Origin: DATFFO01 sp963744905
Lineage (GTDB): Bacteria; Actinomycetota; Acidimicrobiia; Spongiisociales; ZC4RG35
DNA: 64,000 nucleotides
Assembly: GCA_963744905.1 (NCBI GenBank)
Contig: CAVUUV010000003.1
Location: forward strand, 744,001-808,000
Direction of reading: 5' to 3'
The translations under genes were made by a program, and so were the position numbers. Below are positions 8,288 to 17,625 of the stretch, in pieces; position 1 is the stretch's first letter; every line of letters starts with the position of its first letter. The notes below the pieces were generated by a model. It had not been told where the DNA came from. It did no database searches and worked only from the letters and a program-made list of their open reading frames with translations.

Positions 8288-10009
8288 TCAGCGGCGGCGG
8301 GAGACCCACTCCTCCATCTCGGCGAGCGGCATCGTGTTGGCCACTGAATCCCGGGACGCCCACCCTCTCCTGGCCCACTCGACGCCGTATTCCATCCGGC
8401 CCAATTCCGAGGTGTGATGGCTGTCGGTGGAGATGGTCAGCATCACCCCGGCTCGCCCCGCCTTGCGGACCACGTCGGCGGTGGCATCGAGACGGTCCAG
8501 GGCCCCGTTCACCTCCAGTGCCACCCCCGTGGTGACGAGGCCCTCGATCACTGAATCTTCGTCGAGCTCCACCCCCGGCCGGCGCCCCACATAACGCCCA
8601 CTCAAGTGCCCGATGGCGCTGACCGCCCCATCCCCCATCGCCTTGAGGACCCGTACGGTCTGGGCTTCCTGGTCGAGATCGAAGTGGGAGTGGATCGAAG
8701 CCACGCAGAACTCGAACTCGGAACGGAAGTCGGGGTCGTAGTCGAGTGATCCGTCGGGACCGATGTTGAGTTCGCAGCCGAAGAACAACCTGATGCCGTA
8801 GTGCTGCTCCATCTCCCGGATGGCGTCGTGGTGGCGGCGGAACTCCTCCCGGCTGGAGCCGTTGATGGCCAGATTCTCTCCATGGTCGGTGATGGCGACA
8901 TACTCGTAACCCCGGGCCACCGCCGCCTTGACCATCTCCTCCAGAGTGGAGCGACCATCCCCGGAGCGATCGGTGTGGTAGTGGAGATCACCCCGGATGT
9001 CGGACAGCTCCACCAGATGGGGCAGACGGCCCGCGGCGGCTGCGTCGATCTCGCCGGTGTTCTCGCGCAGAGGAGGGGGGACGAGGGGGAGATCGAGGGC
9101 TGTGTAGATCTCCTCCTCGGTCTTCGATGCCACCACCTCATCACCCTCGAGCAACCCGTACTCGTTGAGCAGCCAGCCCCGGTCGATGGCCCGCTGGCGG
9201 AGAACGATGTTGTGGCCCTTGGATCCAGTGAAGTAGAGCAGGGCCGAACCGAATTGCTCGGGCGCCACTGCTCGAACGTCGATCTGAAGGCCGGAGCGGG
9301 TCAGGATCGAGGTCTTGGTCTCCCCGTGGCCGATCACCTCGGTGGCGGCCCGGTGCGCAGCGATGTGATCCATGACCGGGCCCGGCTCGGTGGTGGCGAC
9401 GACGATGTCGATATCGCCCACCGTGTCGGAGAAACGGCGCAGGCTGCCGCAATAACAGACGTCGGTTACCGCTTCCAGCCCCGTCAGCTCCGCCACCAGG
9501 TCACGGGCCAGGGGCAGCGCCTCGGCGATGGGAGTGCGACGGTCCTTGCCGTGCAGACCGAGCCGCTCGATGGCGCGGGCGATCTTCTCCTCCGACGTCT
9601 TGCCCAGTCCGGGAAGCTCCCTGAGGCGCTGGGCATCGATGGCCAACTTCAAATCGTCCAGATCTTCGACCCCGAGTTGGGACCGGAGCAGTGCCAGGGT
9701 CTTGGGGCCGAGGCCGGGGATCTTGGTCAGCTCCACGAAGGCGGGCGGATAGACGGCCCGAAGCTGCTCCAGCTTGGCCACCTTCCCGGTGGCGACGAAC
9801 TCGAGGATCTTGTCTGCGGTCGATCCCCCCACACCCTTGATCTCGACCAACTCTGACTTGCTCATAGTCGTGACGTCTACCCCCGCCCCCTCGATGGCTC
9901 CCCGGGCATTCTCGTAGGCCCTGACCTTGAAAGATTGAGGGCTCCCCTCCGCCAGAGTGGTGAGGGAAGCGAGCTCCGACAGCATCTCCAGCACGTCCCG
10001 GGTGGTCAC
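8288..10009 (-). CDS. polX: DNA polymerase/3'-5' exonuclease PolX
   Basis: The product has 573 residues. An N-terminal helix-hairpin-helix region (SLTTLAEGSPQSFKVRAYEN, then IPGLGPKTLALL) is followed by a family X nucleotidyltransferase domain with GSLRR and the metal-binding GDIDIVV. A C-terminal PHP domain contains DLHYHTDRSGDG, AITDHGENLAI, FGCELNIG and TISTDSHH. The family fills short gaps in repair, with the PHP domain supplying 3'-5' exonuclease activity. Length and order match bacterial PolX. The GTG at 10009 lies 64 bases from the divergent ftsH start. Confidence 0.93.
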   Translation of the reverse strand: MTTRDVLEMLSELASLTTLAEGSPQSFKVRAYENARGAIEGAGVDVTTMSKSELVEIKGVGGSTADKILEFVATGKVAKLEQLRAVYPPAFVELTKIPGLGPKTLALLRSQLGVEDLDDLKLAIDAQRLRELPGLGKTSEEKIARAIERLGLHGKDRRTPIAEALPLARDLVAELTGLEAVTDVCYCGSLRRFSDTVGDIDIVVATTEPGPVMDHIAAHRAATEVIGHGETKTSILTRSGLQIDVRAVAPEQFGSALLYFTGSKGHNIVLRQRAIDRGWLLNEYGLLEGDEVVASKTEEEIYTALDLPLVPPPLRENTGEIDAAAAGRLPHLVELSDIRGDLHYHTDRSGDGRSTLEEMVKAAVARGYEYVAITDHGENLAINGSSREEFRRHHDAIREMEQHYGIRLFFGCELNIGPDGSLDYDPDFRSEFEFCVASIHSHFDLDQEAQTVRVLKAMGDGAVSAIGHLSGRYVGRRPGVELDEDSVIEGLVTTGVALEVNGALDRLDATADVVRKAGRAGVMLTISTDSHHTSELGRMEYGVEWARRGWASRDSVANTMPLAEMEEWVSRRR

Positions 10010-10073
10010 GAGCCCAGGCTAATCCCGCCAGCCCTTTCGCTAACCTGTCGCGTCTGCCACGATTCAGTCTGAA

Positions 10074-12029
10074 GTGACAACACGCAACGACCGCGGACAG
10101 GATCAGGACGATACCCATCCGCCCGGCTGGCGTGTGGAGGGGATGCCCGACGACGAGAAGGACGACGGGAAGAAGAAGAGCCTCTTCAGCCAGATGCCGG
10201 GGGGCCGCAACTTCTGGATCATCGCCCTGATACTCCTGGCGCTGAACTTCTTCCTCAGCGACCTTCTCCTGGGACCGCCGCCCCGCGCCCGCATCCCCTA
10301 CACCTTCTTCGTCCAGCAGCTCGACGCCGACAACGTGGCCTCCATCACCTCGACCGGCGACACGATCCAGGGAACGCTGAAGAATGCTGTTCCCGACCCC
10401 GAGGACACCAGCTCGAAGCCGGCCACCTTCACCCAGTTCGAGACAGAGCGGCCCACCTTCGCCGAGGACAACCTCTTCCAGCGCCTCCAGGAGCACGACG
10501 TGGTGGTGAACGCCGAGCCCGCCGATGCTCCCGCTCCAATTTGGCAACAGATCGTGTTCGGGTTCGGACCGACCCTGTTGTTGCTCTATATCTTCTTCCG
10601 AATCTTCCGCCGAGCAGGATCGGCCATGGGTGGCCTGGGTGGCCTGGGGAGCAGCCGGGCCAAACGCTATGAAGCGTCCGCGAATCGCACCACCTTCAAC
10701 GATGTGGCGGGCATCGAGGACGCCGAGGACGAGCTGGTGGAGATAGTCGACTTCCTCCGCAACCCCGACAAGTACACGCGTCTGGGTGGCGCCATACCCA
10801 AGGGGGTGCTGTTGTCGGGGCTACCCGGCACCGGCAAGACCCTCCTGGCCCGGGCGGTGGCCGGCGAGGCCGATGTCCCCTTCTTCTCCATGTCGGCATC
10901 GGAGTTCATCGAGATGGTGGTCGGGGTGGGCGCCAGCCGGGTGCGGGACCTGTTCGAGCAGGCCAAGAAAGTCGCCCCCGCCATCATCTTCATCGACGAG
11001 CTCGACGCCATAGGTCGCTCCCGGGGTGGCTCGACCACTTTCGGCGGTCATGACGAACGGGAGCAGACCCTCAACCAGATCCTCACCGAGATGGACGGGT
11101 TCACGGGATCGGAAGGGGTGATAGTCATCGCCGCCACCAACCGGCCCGAGATCCTCGATCAGGCGCTGCTGCGCCCGGGCCGCTTCGATCGCCAGGTCGT
11201 GGTGAGCCCGCCCGACCAGCGCGGACGACGGGCAATACTCGAGGTCCACACCCGGGGCGTTCCCCTCGACGATGACGTGGACCTGTCGGCGGTGGCCTCC
11301 TCGACCCCGGGAATGGTGGGCGCCGACCTGCGCAACCTGGTCAACGAGGCAGCGTTGATGGCGGCCCGCCGGGGCCACGACGCCGTCCACCAGAACGACT
11401 TCACCGACGCCCTGGAAAAGGTGGTACTGGGTACCGAGCGCCGGATCATGATGAGCGACGAGGAGCGGCGACGCACCGCTTACCACGAGGGAGGACACGC
11501 CCTGCTGGGGATGCTACGGCCGGGGGCGGACCCGGTTCGCAAGATCTCGATCATTCCCCGGGGCCGGGCGCTCGGTGTCACTTTCCAGAGTCCCGACGCC
11601 GACCGGTATGCGTACGACATGGACTATCTGCACGGGAAGCTGGTGGGGATGCTGGGAGGCCGGGCCGCCGAAGAGGTGGTGCTGGGCGTGATCTCGACGG
11701 GAGCCGAGAACGACATGGTGCAGGCGACCAACGTAGCCCGCAACATGGTGGGGCGGTGGGGTATGTCGGAGGCCATCGGTCCGGTGTCGGTGTTCGACGA
11801 GCAGAACAGGGATCCGCTGGGACGGCCCGAGGTGTCCGACGACACGATGCGCCTGGTGGACAGCGAGGTGCGACGGCTTCTCGACGATGCCTACTCCGAG
11901 GCGGTCGACATCCTCTCCGCCAACCGGGACAAGCTCGACGCTCTGGCCAGGGCCCTGCTCGACAAGGAGACCCTGGAGGAAGCAGAGGCCTACGACGTGG
12001 CCGGGTTGAGCCGGCCCGACTCAACTTGA
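10074..12029 (+). CDS. ftsH: ATP-dependent zinc metalloprotease FtsH
   Basis: The product has up to 651 residues. Two membrane helices (about residues 42-62 and 155-172) flank a periplasmic segment. The AAA module has Walker A GLPGTGKT near residue 248, Walker B IIFIDELDAIG near residue 303 and the SRH with NRPEILDQALLRPGRFDRQV. The M41 peptidase HEGGH motif is near residue 470. FtsH degrades misfolded membrane proteins and selected cytosolic regulators. The GTG at 10074 gives the longest frame; the ATG at 10143 is an alternative that still leaves the first helix intact. The following gene starts 50 bases after the stop. Confidence 0.96.
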   Translation: MTTRNDRGQDQDDTHPPGWRVEGMPDDEKDDGKKKSLFSQMPGGRNFWIIALILLALNFFLSDLLLGPPPRARIPYTFFVQQLDADNVASITSTGDTIQGTLKNAVPDPEDTSSKPATFTQFETERPTFAEDNLFQRLQEHDVVVNAEPADAPAPIWQQIVFGFGPTLLLLYIFFRIFRRAGSAMGGLGGLGSSRAKRYEASANRTTFNDVAGIEDAEDELVEIVDFLRNPDKYTRLGGAIPKGVLLSGLPGTGKTLLARAVAGEADVPFFSMSASEFIEMVVGVGASRVRDLFEQAKKVAPAIIFIDELDAIGRSRGGSTTFGGHDEREQTLNQILTEMDGFTGSEGVIVIAATNRPEILDQALLRPGRFDRQVVVSPPDQRGRRAILEVHTRGVPLDDDVDLSAVASSTPGMVGADLRNLVNEAALMAARRGHDAVHQNDFTDALEKVVLGTERRIMMSDEERRRTAYHEGGHALLGMLRPGADPVRKISIIPRGRALGVTFQSPDADRYAYDMDYLHGKLVGMLGGRAAEEVVLGVISTGAENDMVQATNVARNMVGRWGMSEAIGPVSVFDEQNRDPLGRPEVSDDTMRLVDSEVRRLLDDAYSEAVDILSANRDKLDALARALLDKETLEEAEAYDVAGLSRPDST

Positions 12030-12079
12030 GCCGATCAACTGCCGAATACGATTCATACCCTTGAATGGGAGACCCCCCG

Positions 12080-13702
12080 ATGAACACCTGTCCTGAATGC
12101 CGGGAGCCCATCTCCGGCGACGTTTCCACCTGTCCCGCCTGTGGCCATCAACTCGGCGTGATCACGGTCGATGGCACCGCCGCCGCTCCCACCCGGCCCG
12201 CCCGGCCGGGATGGCTCGCCTTCGTGGGGGCTCTCGTGGCCGTCATCGCCGTGGGCCTGGGTGCATGGGCCTTCGTGGGTCGATCCGGCGGGTCGGCCGC
12301 CTCGTATGCGTCTCGTATCCCCGGTGACGTGGTCGCCTACGTCGAGGTCGACGTGAGCCAGATGACGTCGGAGCGGGCCAAGGCGATCGTCCAGGCTTTC
12401 GGTCCCTCGATCGAGGCGAAGACCGGCGAGCCGTTCGACCTGCAGACAGCAGTGGACGACATGATGAGCCAGCTCGAGTCGCGGCTTGGAGAGGTGAATC
12501 TCTCCTTCCACGATGACATCGCCCCCTGGGCGAGCGGCAAGGCCGCCCTGGGCCTGCTCTCGGTGGGCTCGGTCGACGGACGCGGCGTGGCCATCGTGGG
12601 CGGCCGTGATCCCGTGGCACTGGATGCATTCCTCGCCAGGCTGGAGACTCTCCCCGGAGTGTCCAAGGGTGATGTGGTGAGCAGCGGTGGGGTGGACTTC
12701 ACGGCCCTGACCCACGAAGATTCGACCTTCCTGGTGGCCCGCCAGGGCACCGACCTGCTGGTGGCCAGCGATGCCGACGCCGCTTCGGAGCTGATGGGTG
12801 CGGGGTCGGGTACGAGCCTGGCCGACGTGACCGGGGTGTCGGACCAGCTGGCTCTTCTCCCCGACCATCCCGCCCTGGTCTATGCCGCAGACGGAGGCGC
12901 CTTGGGTGACCTGTCCGATCTTCCGGGAGGAATCGGGGGAATCACCGGAGACGTCAACCCGGGATGGACCTCGGGTGCCGTCTCGGTCACCGACCAGGGA
13001 CTGCGCTTTGACGTCATGGCAGCCGAAGAAACCAATCCGGTGACGTTCGACGATCGGGTGATCGACGCCATGCCCTCCGATACCGTCGCCTTCCTTCGCC
13101 TCGGGTCCCTGACCGGCCGCCTGCAGGCGCTGGCCGACGACGCCGGACCCATGTTGCAGGGAATGGAGAGCGAGCTGGGGGTGTCGCTCCAGGACGTCCT
13201 GTCGCTCTTCTCGGTCGATGGGGGCCTGGCGGTGTGGCCGTCGACCGATCCGGAGCTGGGTGTCAACGCCGCCCTGGTCGGGGTATCCGACTCTGACACG
13301 GCCACCCTGGTCGACAAGCTGGCCGCTCTGGCGCCACAGGCCGGTCTGGACAGCCACCCGACCGACGGCGGGTACACGTTGGGCGGGATGGCGACTCTGG
13401 GGTCACGAGGACCGGTCACCCTGTTGACTACCGACGCCGACCTGGTGTCGACTCCGCCGGCCAGTGGGTTCGCCGACGGCGACCTCTATCGCCGGGCCAC
13501 AGAGCTGGTGAAGGGAGATCTGAGCCTCGCCATCGACGTGCCGGCGGTGGTCGATCTGGTCGATGGGCTGGTGGCCGCCGACGACCCGGCCGCAGCAGAC
13601 GCCCTCCGCTGCCTGCCGGTCGATGTGCTGGCGGCCGGCACGACAACCGGGGGAGGCATCGTGCACACTACCGGCGTGCTCCATATCTCTCCCCGCTGCT
13701 GA
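12080..13702 (+). CDS. DUF3352 family membrane protein with N-terminal zinc ribbon
   Basis: The product has 540 residues. It opens with a double CxxC zinc-ribbon (CPECREPI, CPACGHQLG), then a proline-rich stretch and one membrane helix at about residues 45-65 (WLAFVGALVAVIAVGLGAWA). The remainder is a large, probably extracytoplasmic DUF3352-like domain beginning ASRIPGDVVAYVEVDV. Function is unknown. The zinc ribbon would sit in the cytoplasm and the long domain outside. I chose the ATG at 12080 because GGGAG lies eight bases upstream; the in-frame ATG at 12065 has no such site. The gene follows ftsH by 50 bases and may be co-transcribed with it. Confidence 0.75.
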   Translation: MNTCPECREPISGDVSTCPACGHQLGVITVDGTAAAPTRPARPGWLAFVGALVAVIAVGLGAWAFVGRSGGSAASYASRIPGDVVAYVEVDVSQMTSERAKAIVQAFGPSIEAKTGEPFDLQTAVDDMMSQLESRLGEVNLSFHDDIAPWASGKAALGLLSVGSVDGRGVAIVGGRDPVALDAFLARLETLPGVSKGDVVSSGGVDFTALTHEDSTFLVARQGTDLLVASDADAASELMGAGSGTSLADVTGVSDQLALLPDHPALVYAADGGALGDLSDLPGGIGGITGDVNPGWTSGAVSVTDQGLRFDVMAAEETNPVTFDDRVIDAMPSDTVAFLRLGSLTGRLQALADDAGPMLQGMESELGVSLQDVLSLFSVDGGLAVWPSTDPELGVNAALVGVSDSDTATLVDKLAALAPQAGLDSHPTDGGYTLGGMATLGSRGPVTLLTTDADLVSTPPASGFADGDLYRRATELVKGDLSLAIDVPAVVDLVDGLVAADDPAAADALRCLPVDVLAAGTTTGGGIVHTTGVLHISPRC

Positions 13703-13795
13703 CATCGCCGCTGGCGCTGGTTGAATCCAGGACATGACGGAGGTCGTGCCCGGAGTTTGTCAGAACTCAACCGGGATCGCCCGTGGCCGGGGTCC

Positions 13796-16054
13796 ATGGA
13801 TCCGGGCTCACTGATCGCAGGCTGGGCGGACTCGCCCGACCTGGAGGGCGAGCTGGTCGAGCTGCGGCAGATCCCCGCCAGGCCGGCCATCCACGGCCGG
13901 CCGACCCATGATCTGTCGCCCACCGTGACGGAGCGACTCGAGGAGCTGGGAATCGACCGGCTCTATAGACATCAGGCCCGGGCCATCGATCTCATCACGA
14001 GCGGGCGCCACACGGTGGTGGTGGCAGGCACCGCATCGGGGAAGTCGCTCTGCTATCAGATCCCGATCGCCCAAGCCGTCGCCGGCGATCCCACCGCCAC
14101 CTCGCTGTGCCTCTACCCCACCAAGGCTCTTGCCCACGATCAGCGTCGCGCATTCAACGCTCTAGCCATGCCGGGCGTGGTGGCGGAGACCTACGACGGC
14201 GACACCGAGCCCGAGCAACGCCGGGCCATCCGCAGAGCTACCGGCGTCATTCTCACCAATCCCGACATGCTCCACGTCGGCATCCTGCCCCATCACGACC
14301 GCTGGGCCGACTTCTTCCACCGGCTTCGCTACGTGGTGGTGGACGAGCTGCACACCATGCGGGGCATCTTCGGAACCCACGTGTCGATGGTGCTGCGCCG
14401 TCTGCGTCGAATCTGTGATCACTACGGATCGAAACCCACCTTCGTCTTTGCCTCCGCCACCATCGGCAATCCCGGTGGCCTGGCCTCGGACCTGTGCGGA
14501 ATCGAAGTGTCGGTGGTGGACATGGACGACTCCCCACGAGGCGAGCAGTGGGTGGCACTCTGGAATCCCGAGCTGTTGGACGAGGAAGAGGGACGCAGGC
14601 GCTCGGCCCTGGCCGACGCAACCGACTTGTTCGTGGACCTGGTTCGCCACGATGTCTCCACGATCGTCTTCGCCCGCAGCCGCAAAGCGACCGAGCTGAT
14701 CTACCGGTGGGCACGCCAGCGGCTCGACCCCGACTTGCGGGACAGCATCGCCTCATACCGGGGGGGATACCTGGCCGGCGACCGGCGCCGGATCGAGGAG
14801 AAGCTGTTCGGTGGGGACCTGCGGGGAATCATCGCCACCAATGCCCTCGAGCTGGGCATCGACGTGGGCTCGCTCCAGGCGGCCGTCCTCACCACCTTCC
14901 CGGGAACCATCGCCTCCTTCCGTCAGCAGGCGGGCCGGGCCGGACGCACCCGGGAAGAGTCGCTGGTGGTGCTGGTGGCCGGAGAAGATGCCCTCGATCA
15001 GTATTTCATGTCCCATCCCGACCAACTGTTCAGCCGCAATCCGGAAGCGGTGGTGGTCAACCCGTCCAACCCGGCCGTGGCAGAAGCCCACGCCGGTTGT
15101 GCCGCTTTCGAGCTGCCTCTCCGGCTTGAAGACCGCCAGGTCTTGGGGGCGGCGATCGAGGAGGCCGCCAATCGCCTGGTTCAGGCCGGCATGCTGCGTC
15201 TTCGTGGCAAGGCCCTCTACTGGGCCCAGCGCCGCAGACCTGCCCCTCAAGTCGACCTGAGGACATCGGGAGGTAGGCGCTTCGAGGTGGTCGACCGGAC
15301 CGGGCGGCCCCAACTCCTCGAAGTTCTGGACGAGACGCGCGCCTACCGGGACGGACATGAAGGCGCCGTGTTCTTGCACCAGGGGGAGACCTACGTGTGC
15401 ACCCGCCTCGACCCACCTCGGGGCGAGGTCACCGTAACCCGGCGCAACGTGTCCTATTTCACCCAGCCCAAGGTCGACACGGACCTCGAGGTGCTGAAGG
15501 TGTCGGGCACGACGGCGATCGGGCCGGTACACCTCCAGCTCGGCACGGTGAGGGTCCACACCCAGGTGGTCGCCTACAAGAAGCGGGCACTCAACACGAG
15601 GGAAACCATCGACACGATCCCGCTGGAATTGCCATCCATCACCTACGAGACCGACGGGGTGTGGCTCGAGATACCCGAGGAGACTCTGGAAGAGGCGGAC
15701 CTCGATCGGTTCACTGCGCCGGGGGCGCTGCACGCCGCCGAACATGCCGGGATCGCCATGATGCCGCTTCGGGCCGTGTGTGACCGATGGGACATCGGCG
15801 GTCTCTCCACTACCTGGCACCCGGCCACGGCCGGCCCGACCATCTTCATCTACGAGGCGTACCAGGGCGGTGCCGGTATCTCGGAGGTGGCGTTCGGTGC
15901 GGGCCGCGAGCACTGGGTCGCCACACTGGACGCGGTTCGGGCCTGTCCCTGCGCCGGCGGCTGTCCCTCCTGCGTCCAGTCCCCCAAATGCGGCAATTTC
16001 AACGAGCCCCTGGACAAGGAGGGAGCGATCCGCCTGCTGGAGGTGATTCTGTGA
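13796..16054 (+). CDS. DEAD/DEAH box helicase with DUF1998/MZB zinc domain (MrfA/YprA type)
   Basis: The product has about 752 residues. Motif Q/I is LYRHQARAIDLI with Walker A AGTASGKS; motif II is DELH; motif III FASATIG; the second RecA domain has TNALELGIDVG and QQAGRAGR. The C-terminal DUF1998-type zinc domain ends with CPCAGGCPSCVQSPKCGNFN, giving four zinc-binding cysteines. MrfA proteins are 3'-5' DNA helicases linked to mitomycin-type damage repair, and the M. tuberculosis Rv3649 relative also lies beside the Tad locus, as here. ATG 13796 is preferred; TTG 13721 and TTG 13757 are in-frame alternatives. The stop codon is inside the left arm of a long palindrome. Confidence 0.9.
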   Translation: MDPGSLIAGWADSPDLEGELVELRQIPARPAIHGRPTHDLSPTVTERLEELGIDRLYRHQARAIDLITSGRHTVVVAGTASGKSLCYQIPIAQAVAGDPTATSLCLYPTKALAHDQRRAFNALAMPGVVAETYDGDTEPEQRRAIRRATGVILTNPDMLHVGILPHHDRWADFFHRLRYVVVDELHTMRGIFGTHVSMVLRRLRRICDHYGSKPTFVFASATIGNPGGLASDLCGIEVSVVDMDDSPRGEQWVALWNPELLDEEEGRRRSALADATDLFVDLVRHDVSTIVFARSRKATELIYRWARQRLDPDLRDSIASYRGGYLAGDRRRIEEKLFGGDLRGIIATNALELGIDVGSLQAAVLTTFPGTIASFRQQAGRAGRTREESLVVLVAGEDALDQYFMSHPDQLFSRNPEAVVVNPSNPAVAEAHAGCAAFELPLRLEDRQVLGAAIEEAANRLVQAGMLRLRGKALYWAQRRRPAPQVDLRTSGGRRFEVVDRTGRPQLLEVLDETRAYRDGHEGAVFLHQGETYVCTRLDPPRGEVTVTRRNVSYFTQPKVDTDLEVLKVSGTTAIGPVHLQLGTVRVHTQVVAYKKRALNTRETIDTIPLELPSITYETDGVWLEIPEETLEEADLDRFTAPGALHAAEHAGIAMMPLRAVCDRWDIGGLSTTWHPATAGPTIFIYEAYQGGAGISEVAFGAGREHWVATLDAVRACPCAGGCPSCVQSPKCGNFNEPLDKEGAIRLLEVIL

Positions 16055-16093
16055 ACGGAATCTGGGCGCAAGCGCCAGATTCCGTTCACAGAA
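16047..16093. terminator. bidirectional terminator palindrome containing both convergent stop codons
   Basis: A perfect 19-bp inverted repeat, left arm 16047-16065 and right arm 16075-16093, encloses a nine-base loop. The TGA of the helicase gene (16052-16054) lies in the left arm. The TGA of the ybaK gene (16086-16088, minus strand) lies in the right arm at the mirror position. The structure is strand-symmetrical and would stop transcripts from both sides. Confidence 0.85.
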
Positions 16094-16553
16094 GGTCCCC
16101 GACCACCCCTCCGGTCAGAGCCAGCAGGTCGGCGGGGACCAGTTCGACCTGGAGGCCGCGCTTGCCGGCACTGACGAAGACCGTCTCGAGGCCGAGAGCG
16201 CTTCGATCGAGGAAGGTCCTGTGCCTCTGACGCTGGCCGAGGGGGCTGATTCCACCTGTCACGTATCCGGTGAGCCGCTCGGCGTCGGCCGGAGCAGCCA
16301 TGGACGCCTTCTTCCCACCGGCCAGACGGGCCAGGGCTTTGGTCGAGAGGCGGCCGTCGACGGGGACGATCGCCACCACGGGCTCGTCGTCGACCACCGC
16401 CAGCAGGGTCTTGAACACCCGATCGGCGGTGACGCCAATCGCTGCAGCCACGGCGGGGCCGTAGCCGTGACCCACTCGATCGGATACGTCGTAGGTGTGC
16501 AGCCAGTACTCGACCCCGGCCTCGTCCAGCGTCGTCAGGGCCGGGGTCGACAT
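16086..16553 (-). CDS. ybaK: YbaK/EbsC family Cys-tRNA(Pro)/Cys-tRNA(Cys) deacylase
   Basis: The product has 155 residues, the normal size for the family. It begins TPALTTLDEAGVEYWLHTYD and carries the conserved VFKTLLAVVDDEPVVAIVP block with the functional Lys, then LSTKALARLAGGKKASMA and YVTGGISPLGQ. Members remove wrongly loaded amino acids from tRNA in trans (typically Cys from tRNA-Pro). I start it at ATG 16553; the longer open frame upstream lacks family similarity. It shares a terminator palindrome with the convergent helicase gene. Confidence 0.92.
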   Translation of the reverse strand: MSTPALTTLDEAGVEYWLHTYDVSDRVGHGYGPAVAAAIGVTADRVFKTLLAVVDDEPVVAIVPVDGRLSTKALARLAGGKKASMAAPADAERLTGYVTGGISPLGQRQRHRTFLDRSALGLETVFVSAGKRGLQVELVPADLLALTGGVVGDLL

Positions 16554-16630
16554 CGGCGGGGCGGTGCACAGGTCATCATCACGGCCACGGTACCCACCCC
16601 GCTGACACCCTGGGCTCGACGGTCTGTCAG

Positions 16631-17005
16631 TCAGGGAGGAACCAGATCCATCGGGTCGAACTCGGCTGCGGCCCGGGCTCCGATCCGGTGACGCCCCAGC
16701 AGACCCAGGTCGACTTCCTTTGCCACCTCGATCGTGACCACCCGGACGTGGAAGCCCGGGTCGTGGGGGCACCTGCAACTGACCAGCCGGAACCCGTTTT
16801 CCGAGGCATAGCGCCCTGCCTCGGCCTCGGGATCTCCAACCAGGAACGTGAGAGGCGCCGCCGCCAGAGCTGCCGCGTCGGCCGCCGTCGTCGCCTGAAC
16901 ATGAGCCGCGATCAGACGACCCACACCTGCCAGTCCGCCCGCCACCATCACCAGCAACCCGGCCAGGACCATCATCATGATCGAAGCCGACCCGCGATCG
17001 CTCAC
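16631..17005 (-). CDS. TadG-like / Rv3654c-like secreted helicase-locus protein
   Basis: The product has 124 residues. An N-terminal hydrophobic helix (ASIMMMVLAGLLVMVAGGLA) is preceded by the short charged MSDRG segment, a pseudopilin-like arrangement, followed by an alanine-rich helix (TTAADAAALAAAPL) common in TadE/TadG and Rv3654c-type proteins. It is the last gene of the Tad operon. Its GTG start (17003-17005) overlaps the tadE stop in a GTGA, indicating coupling. It is probably a minor pilin or pilus-associated protein. Confidence 0.75.
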   Translation of the reverse strand: MSDRGSASIMMMVLAGLLVMVAGGLAGVGRLIAAHVQATTAADAAALAAAPLTFLVGDPEAEAGRYASENGFRLVSCRCPHDPGFHVRVVTIEVAKEVDLGLLGRHRIGARAAAEFDPMDLVPP

Positions 17006-17382
17006 CTCTCCACCCTCATGGTGGCCCGCCCGGACAGGGTCACCGACAGGCCATCGAGAAACGGACCGATCAGGTGTCGGCGCAGCTCCACCTCGACTGT
17101 GGCCGGGCGGCCCACCACATGGGGCCGGGCCACGGTGACATGAGCACCGGCGGACAACCCCTCACCCAGCGCAGAGCGAACTGCTGCCACTGCCTGGGCC
17201 GGGTCGGGATGGGTGGCAGCAACGCGGGCTCCCTCCCGCGCCGCTGCCACTACCTCGACCCTGGTCCTGGCCAGGGCTGCCACCTCCAGGCATGCAACCA
17301 GTGTCAGGATCATCATCGGCAGTACCAGGAGGAACTCCACGGTGGCCGATCCCTGCTCGGTCAGAACAGGCCCGTGACCCAT
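17002..17382 (-). CDS. TadE-like pseudopilin
   Basis: The product has 126 residues. It has the prepilin-like motif G-SATVEFLLVLPMMIL near the N-terminus, with Glu at the position typical of TadE (GSATVEF), then a long amphipathic region (VVAAAREGARVAA) and a C-terminal globular part. TadE proteins are minor pilins of the tight-adherence (Flp) pilus. Start ATG 17382 is inside the end of the preceding DUF4244 gene (22-base overlap). The gene corresponds in position to Rv3655c of M. tuberculosis. Confidence 0.85.
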   Translation of the reverse strand: MGHGPVLTEQGSATVEFLLVLPMMILTLVACLEVAALARTRVEVVAAAREGARVAATHPDPAQAVAAVRSALGEGLSAGAHVTVARPHVVGRPATVEVELRRHLIGPFLDGLSVTLSGRATMRVER

Positions 17383-17564
17383 GAGATGACCTTGCCGAAC
17401 AGGCCGCCCAACAGACCACCTCCGCTCCCCGACTGGAACCACTTCACGGCGATGATGGCCAGCGCCGCCCCCGCCAGGATGACGAGGAAGTACTCCACCG
17501 TCGCCTGTCCTGTTTCGTCCGACGGCTCCAATCGAGCCATCAGCCAGCTCCAAATCGTCAACAT
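17361..17564 (-). CDS. DUF4244 Flp-pilin-like small protein
   Basis: The product has 67 residues. It contains ETGQATVEYFLVILAGAALA, a class III pilin-like cleavage and helix motif with the G-x-x-x-x-E spacing of Flp major pilins, and a glycine-rich C-terminal half. It is likely the major pilin of the locus. ATG 17564 has a strong GGAAGGAG six bases upstream, the best ribosome-binding site in the operon, as expected for a pilin made in excess. Position matches Rv3656c. Confidence 0.87.
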   Translation of the reverse strand: MLTIWSWLMARLEPSDETGQATVEYFLVILAGAALAIIAVKWFQSGSGGGLLGGLFGKVISWVTGLF

Positions 17565-17625
17565 GTGACGCTCCTTCCTTTCGCTGCCGGCGTCCGGCCG
17601 GCCACGGGGGGAAGTGAGTGACCGT

